A stretch of DNA of 7,148 nucleotides from Burkholderiales bacterium. GTDB taxonomy: Bacteria > Pseudomonadota > Gammaproteobacteria > Burkholderiales > Burkholderiaceae_C. The stretch lies in NCBI GenBank assembly GCA_025354615.1, contig JANXMO010000647.1, forward strand, positions 1 to 7,148, read 5' to 3'. Shown one piece after another: positions 1 through 6,732 of the stretch. Under the pieces are notes generated by a model. It had not been told where the DNA came from. It searched no databases and saw only the letters and a list, made by a program, of their open reading frames with translations. Each line of letters starts with the position of its first letter. The stretch's first letter is position 1. A program made the translations under genes and the position numbers.

Positions 1-170
1 GGTCCGGTGCCCGACGGCAGCGTGGTTTCACTGCGCCACCGTGGGCGGCAGTTTTTGCAAGTAGTCTTCCAACACCAACGGGTCGAGCGGCTTCGTCAAA
101 TGGTGGTTGAAACCCGCTTGCGCTGCGCGCTCGCGGTCGGCCGCCGCACCCCATCCGATCAGGGCCACTA

Positions 171-330
171 GTGCAATGTTTCACTGATGGCGGTACTTAT
201 AAAGCCGATGCATTTGGCGCTGTGGCAAGGCGCCCATCCTCGCGATACCGAGGTATCGCGAGGATGGGCAACGCCGCCACAGGGGCAAAGGCGCGGTTTT
301 ATAAGTGCCGATCAGCGTGAAACACTGCAC
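171..330. mobile_element. 160-bp MITE-like element, IS630/Tc1-mariner type target
   Basis: This is a non-coding element with 36-bp terminal inverted repeats (171-206 and 295-330). The outer 14 bp match with one mismatch (GTGCAATGTTTCAC against GTGCAGTGTTTCAC) and the inner 12 bp with one mismatch (ACTTATAAAGCC against ACTTATAAAACC); the 10 bp between are divergent. A perfect 17-bp inverted repeat occupies the middle (233-249 with 252-268), flanked by further pairing (CTGTGGC with GCCACAG), so nearly the whole element can fold on itself. It is flanked by TA at 169-170 and 331-332. Removing the element plus one TA restores CTAG and an uninterrupted receiver frame, which proves insertion into a once-open gene. 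CTAG targeting with TA duplication is established for IS630; the family assignment here is inferred from that alone. No transposase is encoded, so movement would require a helper elsewhere in the genome. Confidence 0.85.
233..268. repeat. Central 17-bp perfect inverted repeat of the MITE
   Basis: CCCATCCTCGCGATACC at 233-249 is exactly reverse-complementary to 252-268, with only GA between. As RNA or extruded DNA it would form a long, GC-rich hairpin after opening one or two innermost pairs. There is no T-run after it on either strand, so a rho-independent terminator is not supported. Confidence 0.9.
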
Positions 331-1960
331 TAGGTGCAAGGGCTTGAATTGCGGTTGCGCCCGCAGCGCCTGCGCGACCGCATAGCCGTCCATGCCCGGC
401 AGGCCGATGTCGAGCGGCACCACGTGCGGCTGCAGGCTCTGCGCCAGCTGCAGGCCGCTGAGGCCATCGGCGGCGGCACTGGGTTCATGTCCCATGGCGT
501 GCAGCAAAGCCACCAGGCTGGCCCGGCCATCGGCATGGTCTTCAATCACCAACACGCGCAGCTCAGCCGCCACCGGCGCTCGCGCCGCGGCAGCTGGCGG
601 CGCGACAACGGTTGCTGCTGCTGATGCGGGCGCCGCCAGCGGTAGATGCAGCGTGAAAGTGGCCCTTTCGCCCAAGCCGGCGCTGTGAACTTGAATGCTG
701 CCGCCATGCAGGTCAACCAGGCTTTTGACCAGCGACAAGCCAATGCCCAGCCTGCCCTGTGCACGTTCAGCGGTGTGCGGCAGTGGGGTGAACATCTGGA
801 ACAACTGGCCTTGCTGAGCCAGCGGAATGCCCACGCCGTTGTCGGTCACTTCCACCGTGGCGGCGGCGCCTGCGGGCGCTGCGGCGATGCGGATGCTGCC
901 GCCGTCCGGCGTGTACTTGGCGGCGTTGTTGAGCAGGTTGGCGATGGCTTGCACGATGCGCGCCGGGTCGGCATCCACCCACAGCGGCTGCGGCGGCAGC
1001 GCCACGTGAACGGTGTGCCGCGCCGCCTCGATCGCGGGGCGGGCGGTTTCAACGGCCTGCTCGACCAGCCGATTCAAGTCAACCCCTTCCCGCTTGAGTT
1101 CGATCAACCCGCGGTTGATGCGCGACAGGTCGAGCAAGTCGTCGATCAGCCGCGTCATGTGAGCCACCTGCCGGCTGATGACGTCTTTGGCGCGTAGCTG
1201 TTGGTCCGGGTCGGTGGCGCGCCGCATCAATTCAACCGCGTAACGGATCGGCGCCAACGTGGCGAGGAATTCATCCTTGCGGCGGTCTTGCTCGCGCAGC
1301 ATGGCCGCGTCGCGCACGCGCTCGATGTGCGCCCAGCAACGTTCAACAACCTCGCTGACCAGCGCCACGTCGCGTGCCGACCAGCGCCGTGGCGTTGCCT
1401 GGTGCACCGCCATCATCGCCACCAGCCGGTTGTCCTTGACCAGCGGCGCGGTGATGATGGCCTTGATGCCGATCGCGTTGAACATGCGGCCGACGCCGTC
1501 GTCACCGAGCTCGGCGTCGACGTCGTGCACGATCAGCTGGCGGCCGCTGCGCAGGTTGGAGGTGGCCTGCGGGCTGAACAAGTCGAGCGAGTACATGCCT
1601 GCGGTCGACGCCACTCCCCGGCACCGACCAGTCGCTGCGGATCGTGAAGCGGTCGCAGTCGTGTTCGACATCGGCATAGGCGCAGCGGGTGGCCTGCAGG
1701 TGCAGGCCGAGCAGGCGCGCAGTGGTGACCATGACCTGTGACGCGTCGGTCAGGCTGCGTGTCGCTTCGCCCAGCACGTCGAGGAATTTCAAGCGCTCTT
1801 CGTTGTCACGCACCGCTTCCTCGGCGTGCCGGCGGTCGGTCAGGTCGATGCACAGGCCGATCCATTCCACCGTTTTGCTGCCGTTGCGCACAGGCGCGCC
1901 CTGCGCCAACACGTGGCGGTATTCGCCGTCATGGCGCCGCAAGCGGTATTCAAATGACAC

Positions 1961-1976
1961 CGGCGCGGCGCGGCGC
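1961..1976 (-). repeat. Tandem CGCGC pentamer, three copies, at a frameshift
   Basis: On the minus strand three consecutive CGCGC units follow GAC and precede CGGTG. With two units the kinase frame would read D-R-A-A-P-V-S-F-E-Y, joining the upstream PAS residues to EYRLRRHDGEYR; with three units the frame is broken. This suggests slipped-strand gain of one 5-bp unit. The copy number is read directly; the ancestral count of two is inferred from protein continuity. Confidence 0.7.
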
Positions 1977-2222
1977 GGTCCAGGCTGCTGAACCAGTGGC
2001 GCGCACGCGATCACGGTCTTCATGGTGAATGGCTTCCAGCCATCCCAGGCCGCTGTACTGGCTACGTTGCTGGCCCGTGAAGGCGGCCCACGACGGGTTG
2101 TCGATGCCAACATGACCATCGGCCCCGGTGTGCCAGATCACGGCTGACGTTGCAGCCCCGAGCGAGAACAGGCGCAAGGCGCTGAGCCGCTCGTCTTCAA
2201 AAACCAAGGAAGGCGAAACCAT

Positions 2223-2405
2223 GCGGCAAACCTCTGCACAAATTAGCCAAGGCCGGCATTTTGCCGTCTTGCATGCGCCATGACTCCCCCACTTTTTCGC
2301 CCATGCCTAACAGTTGCGCAGCAGCGGGCCGTTTGTGGCCGGGCAGCCGCTGCACGGCGTCACCTAAACTCGATTTCATGTAAGGCAAAAACTCTGAGGA
2401 TGAGC
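2223..2405. promoter_or_regulatory. Divergent intergenic region between the two kinase genes
   Basis: This 183-bp region separates the two divergent starts, so both promoters should lie here. Visible elements are a Shine-Dalgarno for the minus gene (AGAGG, complement of 2231-2235), a small inverted repeat CGGCA-TTT-TGCCG (2254-2266), and a Shine-Dalgarno for the plus gene (2396-2400). TAAACT at 2365-2370 could be a -10 box for the plus gene, and the complement of ATTAGC at 2242-2247 (GCTAAT) a -10 for the minus gene. Neither has a convincing -35 at the right distance, so no promoter is called. An ATG at 2280 opens the same frame as the plus gene, but the 40 added residues look non-domain and would use up the region. 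Confidence 0.5.
2396..2400 (+). promoter_or_regulatory. Shine-Dalgarno deciding the start of the dual kinase
   Basis: GAGGA at 2396-2400 lies 5 nt before the ATG at 2406, normal spacing. The alternative ATG at 2400 overlaps the same GAGGA and could only use a weaker TAAGG at 2381-2385. ATG 2406 is therefore preferred; the two choices differ by two residues. Confidence 0.6.
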
Positions 2406-5400
2406 ATGCAGCCCTCTCCGGTCGCAGACGTACAGACACCTCTCCTCGGCGAAGCCGGCATGGAAGCCGCGGTCAATGGCTTCGACTGGAGCCGCACGCC
2501 GCTGGGTGCCTCGACCTCGTGGCCGCAAAGCCTGCGCACCGTGGTTCGCCTGATGCTCGACTCGCGCTACGCGATGTGGCTGGCCTGGGGGCCAGAGCTG
2601 ACTTTTTTCTGCAATGACGCCTACCGCCCCACGCTGGGCACGAAAACCGGTTTCATCGGCGCGCCGGCAAGCCAGGTCTGGGCCGAGATCTGGCCCGACA
2701 TCGGCCCGCGCATCGACCGTGTGTTGTCCACCGCCACCGCCACTTACGACGAAGGCCTGTGCCTGTTCCTCGAGCGCAGCGGCTTTCGCGAGGAGACTTA
2801 TCACACCTTTTCATACAGCCCGGTGCGGGGCGACAGTGGTGCCGTGGAAGGCATGTTGTGCGTCGTCACCGAGGAAACCGAGCGTGTGCTTGCGCAGCGG
2901 CGGCTGACCGCGTTGGCCGCGCTGTCCAGCAGCACCATGGGCGCCCACGATGTGGCGAAGGCTTGCCAGGCGGCATTGGCGGTGCTTGCCGCGGTCGCGG
3001 CCGATGTGCCTTTTGCGATGATTTTCCTGGTCGACGAAGGCGGGCAATCGTTTCACTTGTCCAGCGCTTGTGGGCTGGCGCCTGCGGCTTTGGCCGATGC
3101 TGCGGCGCTCGGCGCCGAGCTGTCGTCGCAGGTGGCCGCTGCCGGGGCGCCGGCCGACATGCAAGTCTGGTCTCACTTTGCCGATGTCTTGCCTGCCGCC
3201 TGCGCGTTGTGGAACGAACCGGTGCAGCGGGCCGTGGTGCTGCCGCTGGCACGCTACGGGCTGGAAAACCGCCAGTCCGGCTTTCTGATCGCCGGTGTCA
3301 GCCCGCGCCTGCCGCTGGACGAAGCCTACAAGCGCTTTTTCACGCTGGTTGCCACGCAGGTTGAAACCGGTATCGCCAACGCATTGGCGTTCGATGCCGA
3401 GCGCCGCCGCGCCGAAGAACTCGCCGTGCTAGACAAAGCCAAAACCACTTTCTTCTCCAACATCAGCCACGAGCTGCGCACGCCGCTGACCTTGATTGCC
3501 TCGCCGATCGAGGAGCTGCTGGCCAACGAAAGCGCCGCGCCGCGCCGCGAGCTGCTGGAGATGACGCAGCGCAACGCCCTGCGCCTGCAGCGGCTGGTCA
3601 ATACCTTGCTCGAGTTTGCGCGCATTGAAGCCGGCCGCGTTGAAGCGGTGTTCGAGCCGGTCGACCTGGCGGAGTTGACGCGCAACCTGGCCAGCGTTTT
3701 CCGCTCTGCGATGGAGCAAGCCGGGCTGCGCTACGACGTGGTCTGCGACGAGTTGCCGCAGTTGGTGGCGGTGGACCGGGAAATGTGGGAAAAAATCGTT
3801 CTCAACCTGGTCTCGAACGCCTTCAAATTCACGCTCAGCGGTGCGGTGAGCGTGCGGCTTTGCGTGAAAGGCGAAGCCGTCGTGCTGACCGTTGCCGATA
3901 CCGGCGCCGGCGTGCCGCCGCACGAAATACCGCGCCTGTTCGAGCGCTTTCACCGCGTGCAGGGCGTTTCCGGCCGCACGCAGGAAGGTTCGGGGATCGG
4001 CCTGGCCTTGGTCCAGGAGCTGGTGCGCCTGCATGGCGGCAGCGTTGACGCGCACAGTGAAGTCGGCCGTGGCGCCACCTTCAACGTGCGTTTGCCCTTG
4101 CCGCGTGGACCGGCCGTCAGCGTGGACAGCAAGGCCATGGGGCATGCCCTGGCTGGCGCCGGCGCCGATGCTTTTTTGCAGGAAGCCCTGGGTTGGAGCG
4201 GCTCCGCGCCTGCGGCGAGTGCTGCCGCAGCAGCAGCAACAGCAGCGTCGGCCGCCACCGCCGATCAAGCCAGCGGCGCCCAGCAGGATCGACGCTTTGC
4301 CGACACCTTTGGCGCGCGCATCGTGCTGGCCGATGACAACGCCGATATGCGCGCTTACATCCACCGCCTGTTGTCGCCGATGTACGACGTCGAAGGGGTT
4401 GCCGACGGCGAGCAGGCCTTGGCGGCGGTGCGCCAACGGCGAGCCGACCTGGTGCTGTCCGACATCATGATGCCCAGGCTCGATGGCTTCGGGCTGCTGC
4501 GCACACTGCGCGCCGATGCGTCACTGGCGCGCGTGCCCGTCATCCTCATCTCTGCGCGGGCGGGTGAAGAAGCGCGTTTGGAGAGCCTGGACGCCGGGGC
4601 TGATGATTACGTCGTCAAGCCCTTCTCCGCACGCGAGCTGGTGGCCCGCGTCGGGGCAATGCTGGAGCGTGCGCGGCAGATCACCGAGCGCGAGGCGCTG
4701 GTCGAATCGCTGCGCCTGCGAACCGCGCAATTCGAGGGCCTGCTGAATGCCGCGCCGCTGGGCGTTTACGTGGTGGACGCTGATTTGCGCATCGTCGAGG
4801 TGAACCCGACCGCCCGCCCGGTGTTCGGCGACGTTCCCGACCTCATCGGCCAGGATTTCGCCGCCGTGATGCACCTGTTGTGGCCGCAAGGCTTTGCCGA
4901 CGAACTGGTGCATTTGTTTCGCCACACGCTGGCCACCGGCGAGCCGTATTTCACGGCCGAGCGCATTGAAAAACGGCTGGACCGAGACACCACCGAGTAC
5001 TACGAGTGGCGCATCAACCGCCTGCCGTTGCCCGACGGGCGGCCCGGCGTCGTGTGCTATTTCCGTGACATTTCGGAGCACGTGCAGTCGCGGCGCAAGC
5101 TTGAAGCGTCAGATCGCCAGAAAGACGAGTTCCTCGCCATGCTGGCCCATGAATTGAGAAACCCGCTGGCGCCGATTCGCAGTGCGGGTGACCTGCTGTC
5201 GCGGCTTGCCGCCTCCGACGCCCGGGTGCAAACCGCCGCCGACATCCTGCGGCGCCAGGTCAACCTGCTGAGCCGGTTGGTGGATGATTTGCTGGACGTG
5301 TCGCGCATCACCCAAAAGCGGATCGAGTTGGCCAAGGCGCCGCTGCACCTCGCAGACGTGGTGGCGCAAGCCGTTGAAACGGTGGCGCCGCTGATGGAGG

Positions 5401-6203
5401 AAAAAAAGCACCGGCTCGAAGTGTCGAGTGCCGCGCCGCTGCGTGTGTGCGGCGACGCGGCCCGGCTGGTGCAGTGCGTCGTCAATGTGCTGGCCAACGC
5501 CGCGAAGTACACCGACGAAGGCGGCACCATTCGTGTCACCACTTTTGCCGACAGCAGGCAGGCGGTGGTCAACGTCAGCGACAACGGCACCGGCATCGCC
5601 GCCGACCTGCTGCCGTACGTCTTCGACTTGTTCGTGCAGAGCAACCGCACCCTGGACCGCTCGCAGGGCGGCCTGGGCATCGGGCTGTCGCTGGTCAAGC
5701 GACTGGTCGAACTGCATGGCGGCAGCGTCGCCGCGGCCAGCGGTGGCCCGGGCCTTGGCGCCACCATCGAAATCCGCCTGCCCCTGATGCCACCGAGCAA
5801 CGACGTTGCCGTGCCGCCGGTTGCACCGGCTTTGCGCGCATTGAACGTGCTGGTGGTCGATGACAACGTCGACGCGGCCCAGACATTGCAACTGGTGCTT
5901 GAACTCGAAGGCCATACCGTCAAAGCGGTGCACTCCTCCGCTGAAGCGCTGCACTCGATCCTGACCGCGCCGCCTGAAATCGTTCTGCTCGACATCGGCC
6001 TGCCCGTCATGGACGGCTACGAAGTGGCGCGACGTGTGCGCGCATCCGCCATCGGTTCAGCGGTGAAGCTGATTGCGCTGACCGGTTACGGCCGTGCCGA
6101 AGACCGGCAACAGGCGTTTCAAGCCGGATTCGACGAGCACCTCGTCAAACCGGTCGAGCACGGCAAGTTGATGGACAGTCTGGAGCGGATTGCCAAGTTG
6201 TGA
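2406..6203 (+). CDS. Dual-transmitter hybrid sensor histidine kinase (PAS-GAF-HK-REC-PAS-HK-REC)
   Basis: This 1265-residue cytoplasmic signalling kinase has no signal peptide or membrane segment that I can see. Domains in order: PAS about 25-160 (FDWSRTPLG, WPQSLRTVV); GAF about 165-335; HisKA with His355 in SHELRTPL; HATPase with Asn467/Asn471, DTGAG from Asp498 and GSGIGLALV; an Ala-rich linker about 599-628; receiver 1 with Asp643/Asp644, phospho-Asp686 (DIMMPRLDG) and Lys738; PAS about 776-892; second HisKA with His915 in AHELRNPLAP; second HATPase with Asn1027/Asn1031, DNGTG from Asp1059 and GGLGIGLSLV; receiver 2 with Asp1152/Asp1153, phospho-Asp1196 (LDIGLPVMDGYE) and Lys1248. All catalytic residues of both modules are present, so it should be active, passing phosphate from His to Asp within or between modules. 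No HPt or DNA-binding output is present, so the final target lies elsewhere. Ligands are unknown. It is divergent from the decayed kinase at 28-2222, whose HK-REC part resembles this protein's C-terminal half. Confidence 0.95.
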   Translation: MQPSPVADVQTPLLGEAGMEAAVNGFDWSRTPLGASTSWPQSLRTVVRLMLDSRYAMWLAWGPELTFFCNDAYRPTLGTKTGFIGAPASQVWAEIWPDIGPRIDRVLSTATATYDEGLCLFLERSGFREETYHTFSYSPVRGDSGAVEGMLCVVTEETERVLAQRRLTALAALSSSTMGAHDVAKACQAALAVLAAVAADVPFAMIFLVDEGGQSFHLSSACGLAPAALADAAALGAELSSQVAAAGAPADMQVWSHFADVLPAACALWNEPVQRAVVLPLARYGLENRQSGFLIAGVSPRLPLDEAYKRFFTLVATQVETGIANALAFDAERRRAEELAVLDKAKTTFFSNISHELRTPLTLIASPIEELLANESAAPRRELLEMTQRNALRLQRLVNTLLEFARIEAGRVEAVFEPVDLAELTRNLASVFRSAMEQAGLRYDVVCDELPQLVAVDREMWEKIVLNLVSNAFKFTLSGAVSVRLCVKGEAVVLTVADTGAGVPPHEIPRLFERFHRVQGVSGRTQEGSGIGLALVQELVRLHGGSVDAHSEVGRGATFNVRLPLPRGPAVSVDSKAMGHALAGAGADAFLQEALGWSGSAPAASAAAAAATAASAATADQASGAQQDRRFADTFGARIVLADDNADMRAYIHRLLSPMYDVEGVADGEQALAAVRQRRADLVLSDIMMPRLDGFGLLRTLRADASLARVPVILISARAGEEARLESLDAGADDYVVKPFSARELVARVGAMLERARQITEREALVESLRLRTAQFEGLLNAAPLGVYVVDADLRIVEVNPTARPVFGDVPDLIGQDFAAVMHLLWPQGFADELVHLFRHTLATGEPYFTAERIEKRLDRDTTEYYEWRINRLPLPDGRPGVVCYFRDISEHVQSRRKLEASDRQKDEFLAMLAHELRNPLAPIRSAGDLLSRLAASDARVQTAADILRRQVNLLSRLVDDLLDVSRITQKRIELAKAPLHLADVVAQAVETVAPLMEEKKHRLEVSSAAPLRVCGDAARLVQCVVNVLANAAKYTDEGGTIRVTTFADSRQAVVNVSDNGTGIAADLLPYVFDLFVQSNRTLDRSQGGLGIGLSLVKRLVELHGGSVAAASGGPGLGATIEIRLPLMPPSNDVAVPPVAPALRALNVLVVDDNVDAAQTLQLVLELEGHTVKAVHSSAEALHSILTAPPEIVLLDIGLPVMDGYEVARRVRASAIGSAVKLIALTGYGRAEDRQQAFQAGFDEHLVKPVEHGKLMDSLERIAKL
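4222..4247 (+). repeat. GCA/GCAGCAACA microsatellite coding the Ala-rich linker
   Basis: A run of GCA codons, interrupted by one ACA, encodes part of the alanine-rich linker between the first HATPase domain and receiver 1. The same bases read as CAG/CAA in the next frame. Such repeats can change length by slippage; a change in multiples of three would alter the linker without breaking the gene. Confidence 0.7.
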
Positions 6204-6219
6204 TGGTTTGTATGCGGCG

Positions 6220-6372
6220 TCAGTAAGCCGCTGTTGCCGCTGGGTCTGACGAACGCAGGCAAATGCCGTAAAGCGCAGCCAACAGGTCGGATTGGCTGAC
6301 CATGCCCACCAGCTGGTGCTGCGCGTTGACCACCGGCAAATGGTGATGGCGGGCGTCTGCTATCAACGCCAC
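6220..6372 (-). pseudogene. 3' remnant of a CBS-domain protein (HPP/CBS type)
   Basis: The minus strand from 6372 encodes 50 residues beginning VALIADARHHHLPVV, continuing NAQHQLVGMVSQSDLLAALYG and ending ...ATAAY before TGA (6222-6220). The pattern HHLPVV(D/N)-x-x-x-x-LVGM(V/L)(T/S)QSDL is characteristic of the second half of a CBS domain. Its C-terminal position with LAALYG-type residues resembles HPP family membrane proteins carrying CBS pairs. Immediately upstream in frame is a TGA (6375-6373), and the sequence before it does not look like the first CBS half, so the 5' part of the gene is lost or scrambled. No start codon with a Shine-Dalgarno supports an independent short protein. It converges on the dual kinase, 16 bp from its stop. 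The CBS assignment is strong, the HPP assignment tentative. Confidence 0.75.
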
Positions 6373-6466
6373 TCACAGCAAGTCTGCAGCCCACTCCGGC
6401 AGCGCCCGGCCCAACCGTATCAACCGGTTGATACGGTTAGGCAGTAGCTCTCCTATCCAACATCGC
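6373..6466. other. Non-coding junction between gene remnants
   Basis: This is unassigned sequence between the CBS remnant and the GTTGAA repeats, holding the palindrome at 6409-6442. The minus strand is open from 6567 to 6373 (ending LGRALPEWAADLL), but its first half is the antisense of the RepB-like fragment and I do not recognise the rest. I see no RNA gene here. Confidence 0.5.
6409..6442. repeat. 34-bp near-perfect palindrome with attC-like end boxes
   Basis: Positions 6413-6438 form a perfect 26-bp palindrome with no spacer, centred between 6425 and 6426 (half-site AACCGTATCAACC). Adding four bases on each side gives a 34-bp inverted repeat with one mismatched pair (6412 C against 6439 A). 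The ends read GCCCAAC and GTTAGGC, which fit the integron attC boxes RYYYAAC and GTTRRRY. True attC sites are about 55-140 bp with unpaired bases and a variable central part, so this is at most a deleted or degenerate one. Other possibilities are an operator for a dimeric regulator or a recombinase site. It sits at the junction between two gene remnants. Confidence 0.85.
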
Positions 6467-6484
6467 GTTGAAGTTGAAGTTGAA
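6467..6484 (+). repeat. Three tandem GTTGAA hexamers
   Basis: Three exact GTTGAA copies are followed by CCC, just before the RepB-like fragment. In one plus frame they encode Val-Glu repeats leading into PMGMTS and a stop; in the fragment's own frame the last copy contributes the TGA at 6481-6483. They may mark a slippage site or simply a Val-Glu-rich linker of the broken gene. Confidence 0.8.
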
Positions 6485-6732
6485 CCCATGGGCATGACAT
6501 CTTGAACTTTGTTCTTGCCAAGGGCTATTTGATGAAGCTGCTTGAGAACGTCTGGGCGTCGAAGCACCTGAAGAAGCAGCCGCCGGAAGTATTCCAGCAG
6601 TTCAAAGCGATCGTGGAGTCAGCAGCCGTTGACCAGTATGGACCGGGCAGCGCTAAAGATCGCGAAAGCTTGGTTCAAGATCTGAGAAAACCGGCGCAAC
6701 GGCCGTCAGTTTGTAAGACGTTGTTGCTTTAA
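6484..6732 (+). pseudogene. Short ORF resembling the C-terminal part of a RepB/ParB-type partition protein
   Basis: After a TGA at 6481-6483 the plus frame stays open to the TAA at 6730-6732. It reads HDILNFVLAKGYLMKLLENV, then ...HLKKQPPEVFQQFKAIVE... This pattern (vLAkgYLxKLLeN, then P-E-x-x-x-x-F-x-x-I-V-E) is what I recall from the C-terminal region of plasmid partitioning RepB/ParB-like proteins; it is recognition from memory, not a search. The N-terminal nuclease-like and helix-turn-helix parts of such proteins are absent. The only starts are TTG 6502 or internal ATG 6532, neither with a good Shine-Dalgarno, so it is called a 5'-truncated remnant. Its last 27 bp overlap the convergent gene at 6706, and the final residues do not look conserved. 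It could instead be a small hypothetical gene. Confidence 0.45.

Larger units (their letters stand above)
28..2222 (-). pseudogene. Decayed hybrid sensor histidine kinase (PAS-GAF-HisKA-HATPase-REC)
   Basis: The ancestral product was a cytoplasmic hybrid histidine kinase, now in several frames. It starts at the ATG 2222-2220 (MVSPSLVFEDERL), which has an AGAGG Shine-Dalgarno 8 nt upstream (2231-2235). A PAS domain (WAAFTGQQ, HHEDRDRV, then EYRLRRHDGEYR) spans about 2130-1830 and a GAF domain about 1790-1310. HisKA follows (KDEFLATLA, then LIDDLLDLSR), then HATPase (NLLNNAAKY, DNGVGI, LGIGLSLVKSLVDLHGG) and a receiver (VLVIEDHADG, phospho-Asp codon 411-409 in LDIGLPGMDGY). Lesions seen by reading the frames: PAS frame changes near 2000 and 1961-1976, a GAF frame change at 1616-1619, missing H-box at 1251/1252, Gly-to-Arg in the G2 box (751-753), and a 160-bp element at 171-330. 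With the element removed, the receiver reads on in frame as VALIGWG...HHLTKPLDP to the TGA at 30-28. Each frame correction is my reconstruction. Loss of kinase function is nearly certain because the histidine is absent. Confidence 0.9.

Noticed and set aside
1..27. Sequence downstream of the decayed kinase stop
   Set aside because: Too short to assign; no terminator or start of another gene visible.
233..268. Central MITE hairpin as a transcription terminator
   Set aside because: No T-run follows on either strand, and the inverted repeat is explained as part of the element.
646..1197. 183-residue plus-strand open frame opposite the decayed kinase
   Set aside because: It is the antisense of the HATPase/HisKA region, where the minus strand has clear N, G1 and G2 motifs; the open frame reflects high GC.
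2280..2405. Start of the dual kinase at ATG 2280
   Set aside because: The extra residues are not domain-like and have no good Shine-Dalgarno; GAGGA at 2396-2400 fits ATG 2406, and the promoter must fit in this space.
3429..4436. 335-residue minus-strand open frame inside the dual kinase
   Set aside because: It is the shadow of an unambiguous kinase CDS; the product is rich in His, Gln and Arg with no recognisable domain.
6218..6251. CGTCAG / CTGACG inverted repeat after the dual kinase as a terminator
   Set aside because: The stem is only 6 bp with a 22-nt loop and no T-run; it lies inside the CBS remnant coding sequence.
6373..6567. 64-residue minus-strand open frame spanning the palindrome
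   Set aside because: Its first half is antisense to the RepB-like fragment and the palindrome codes the same residues in both directions; no family recognised and no convincing start.
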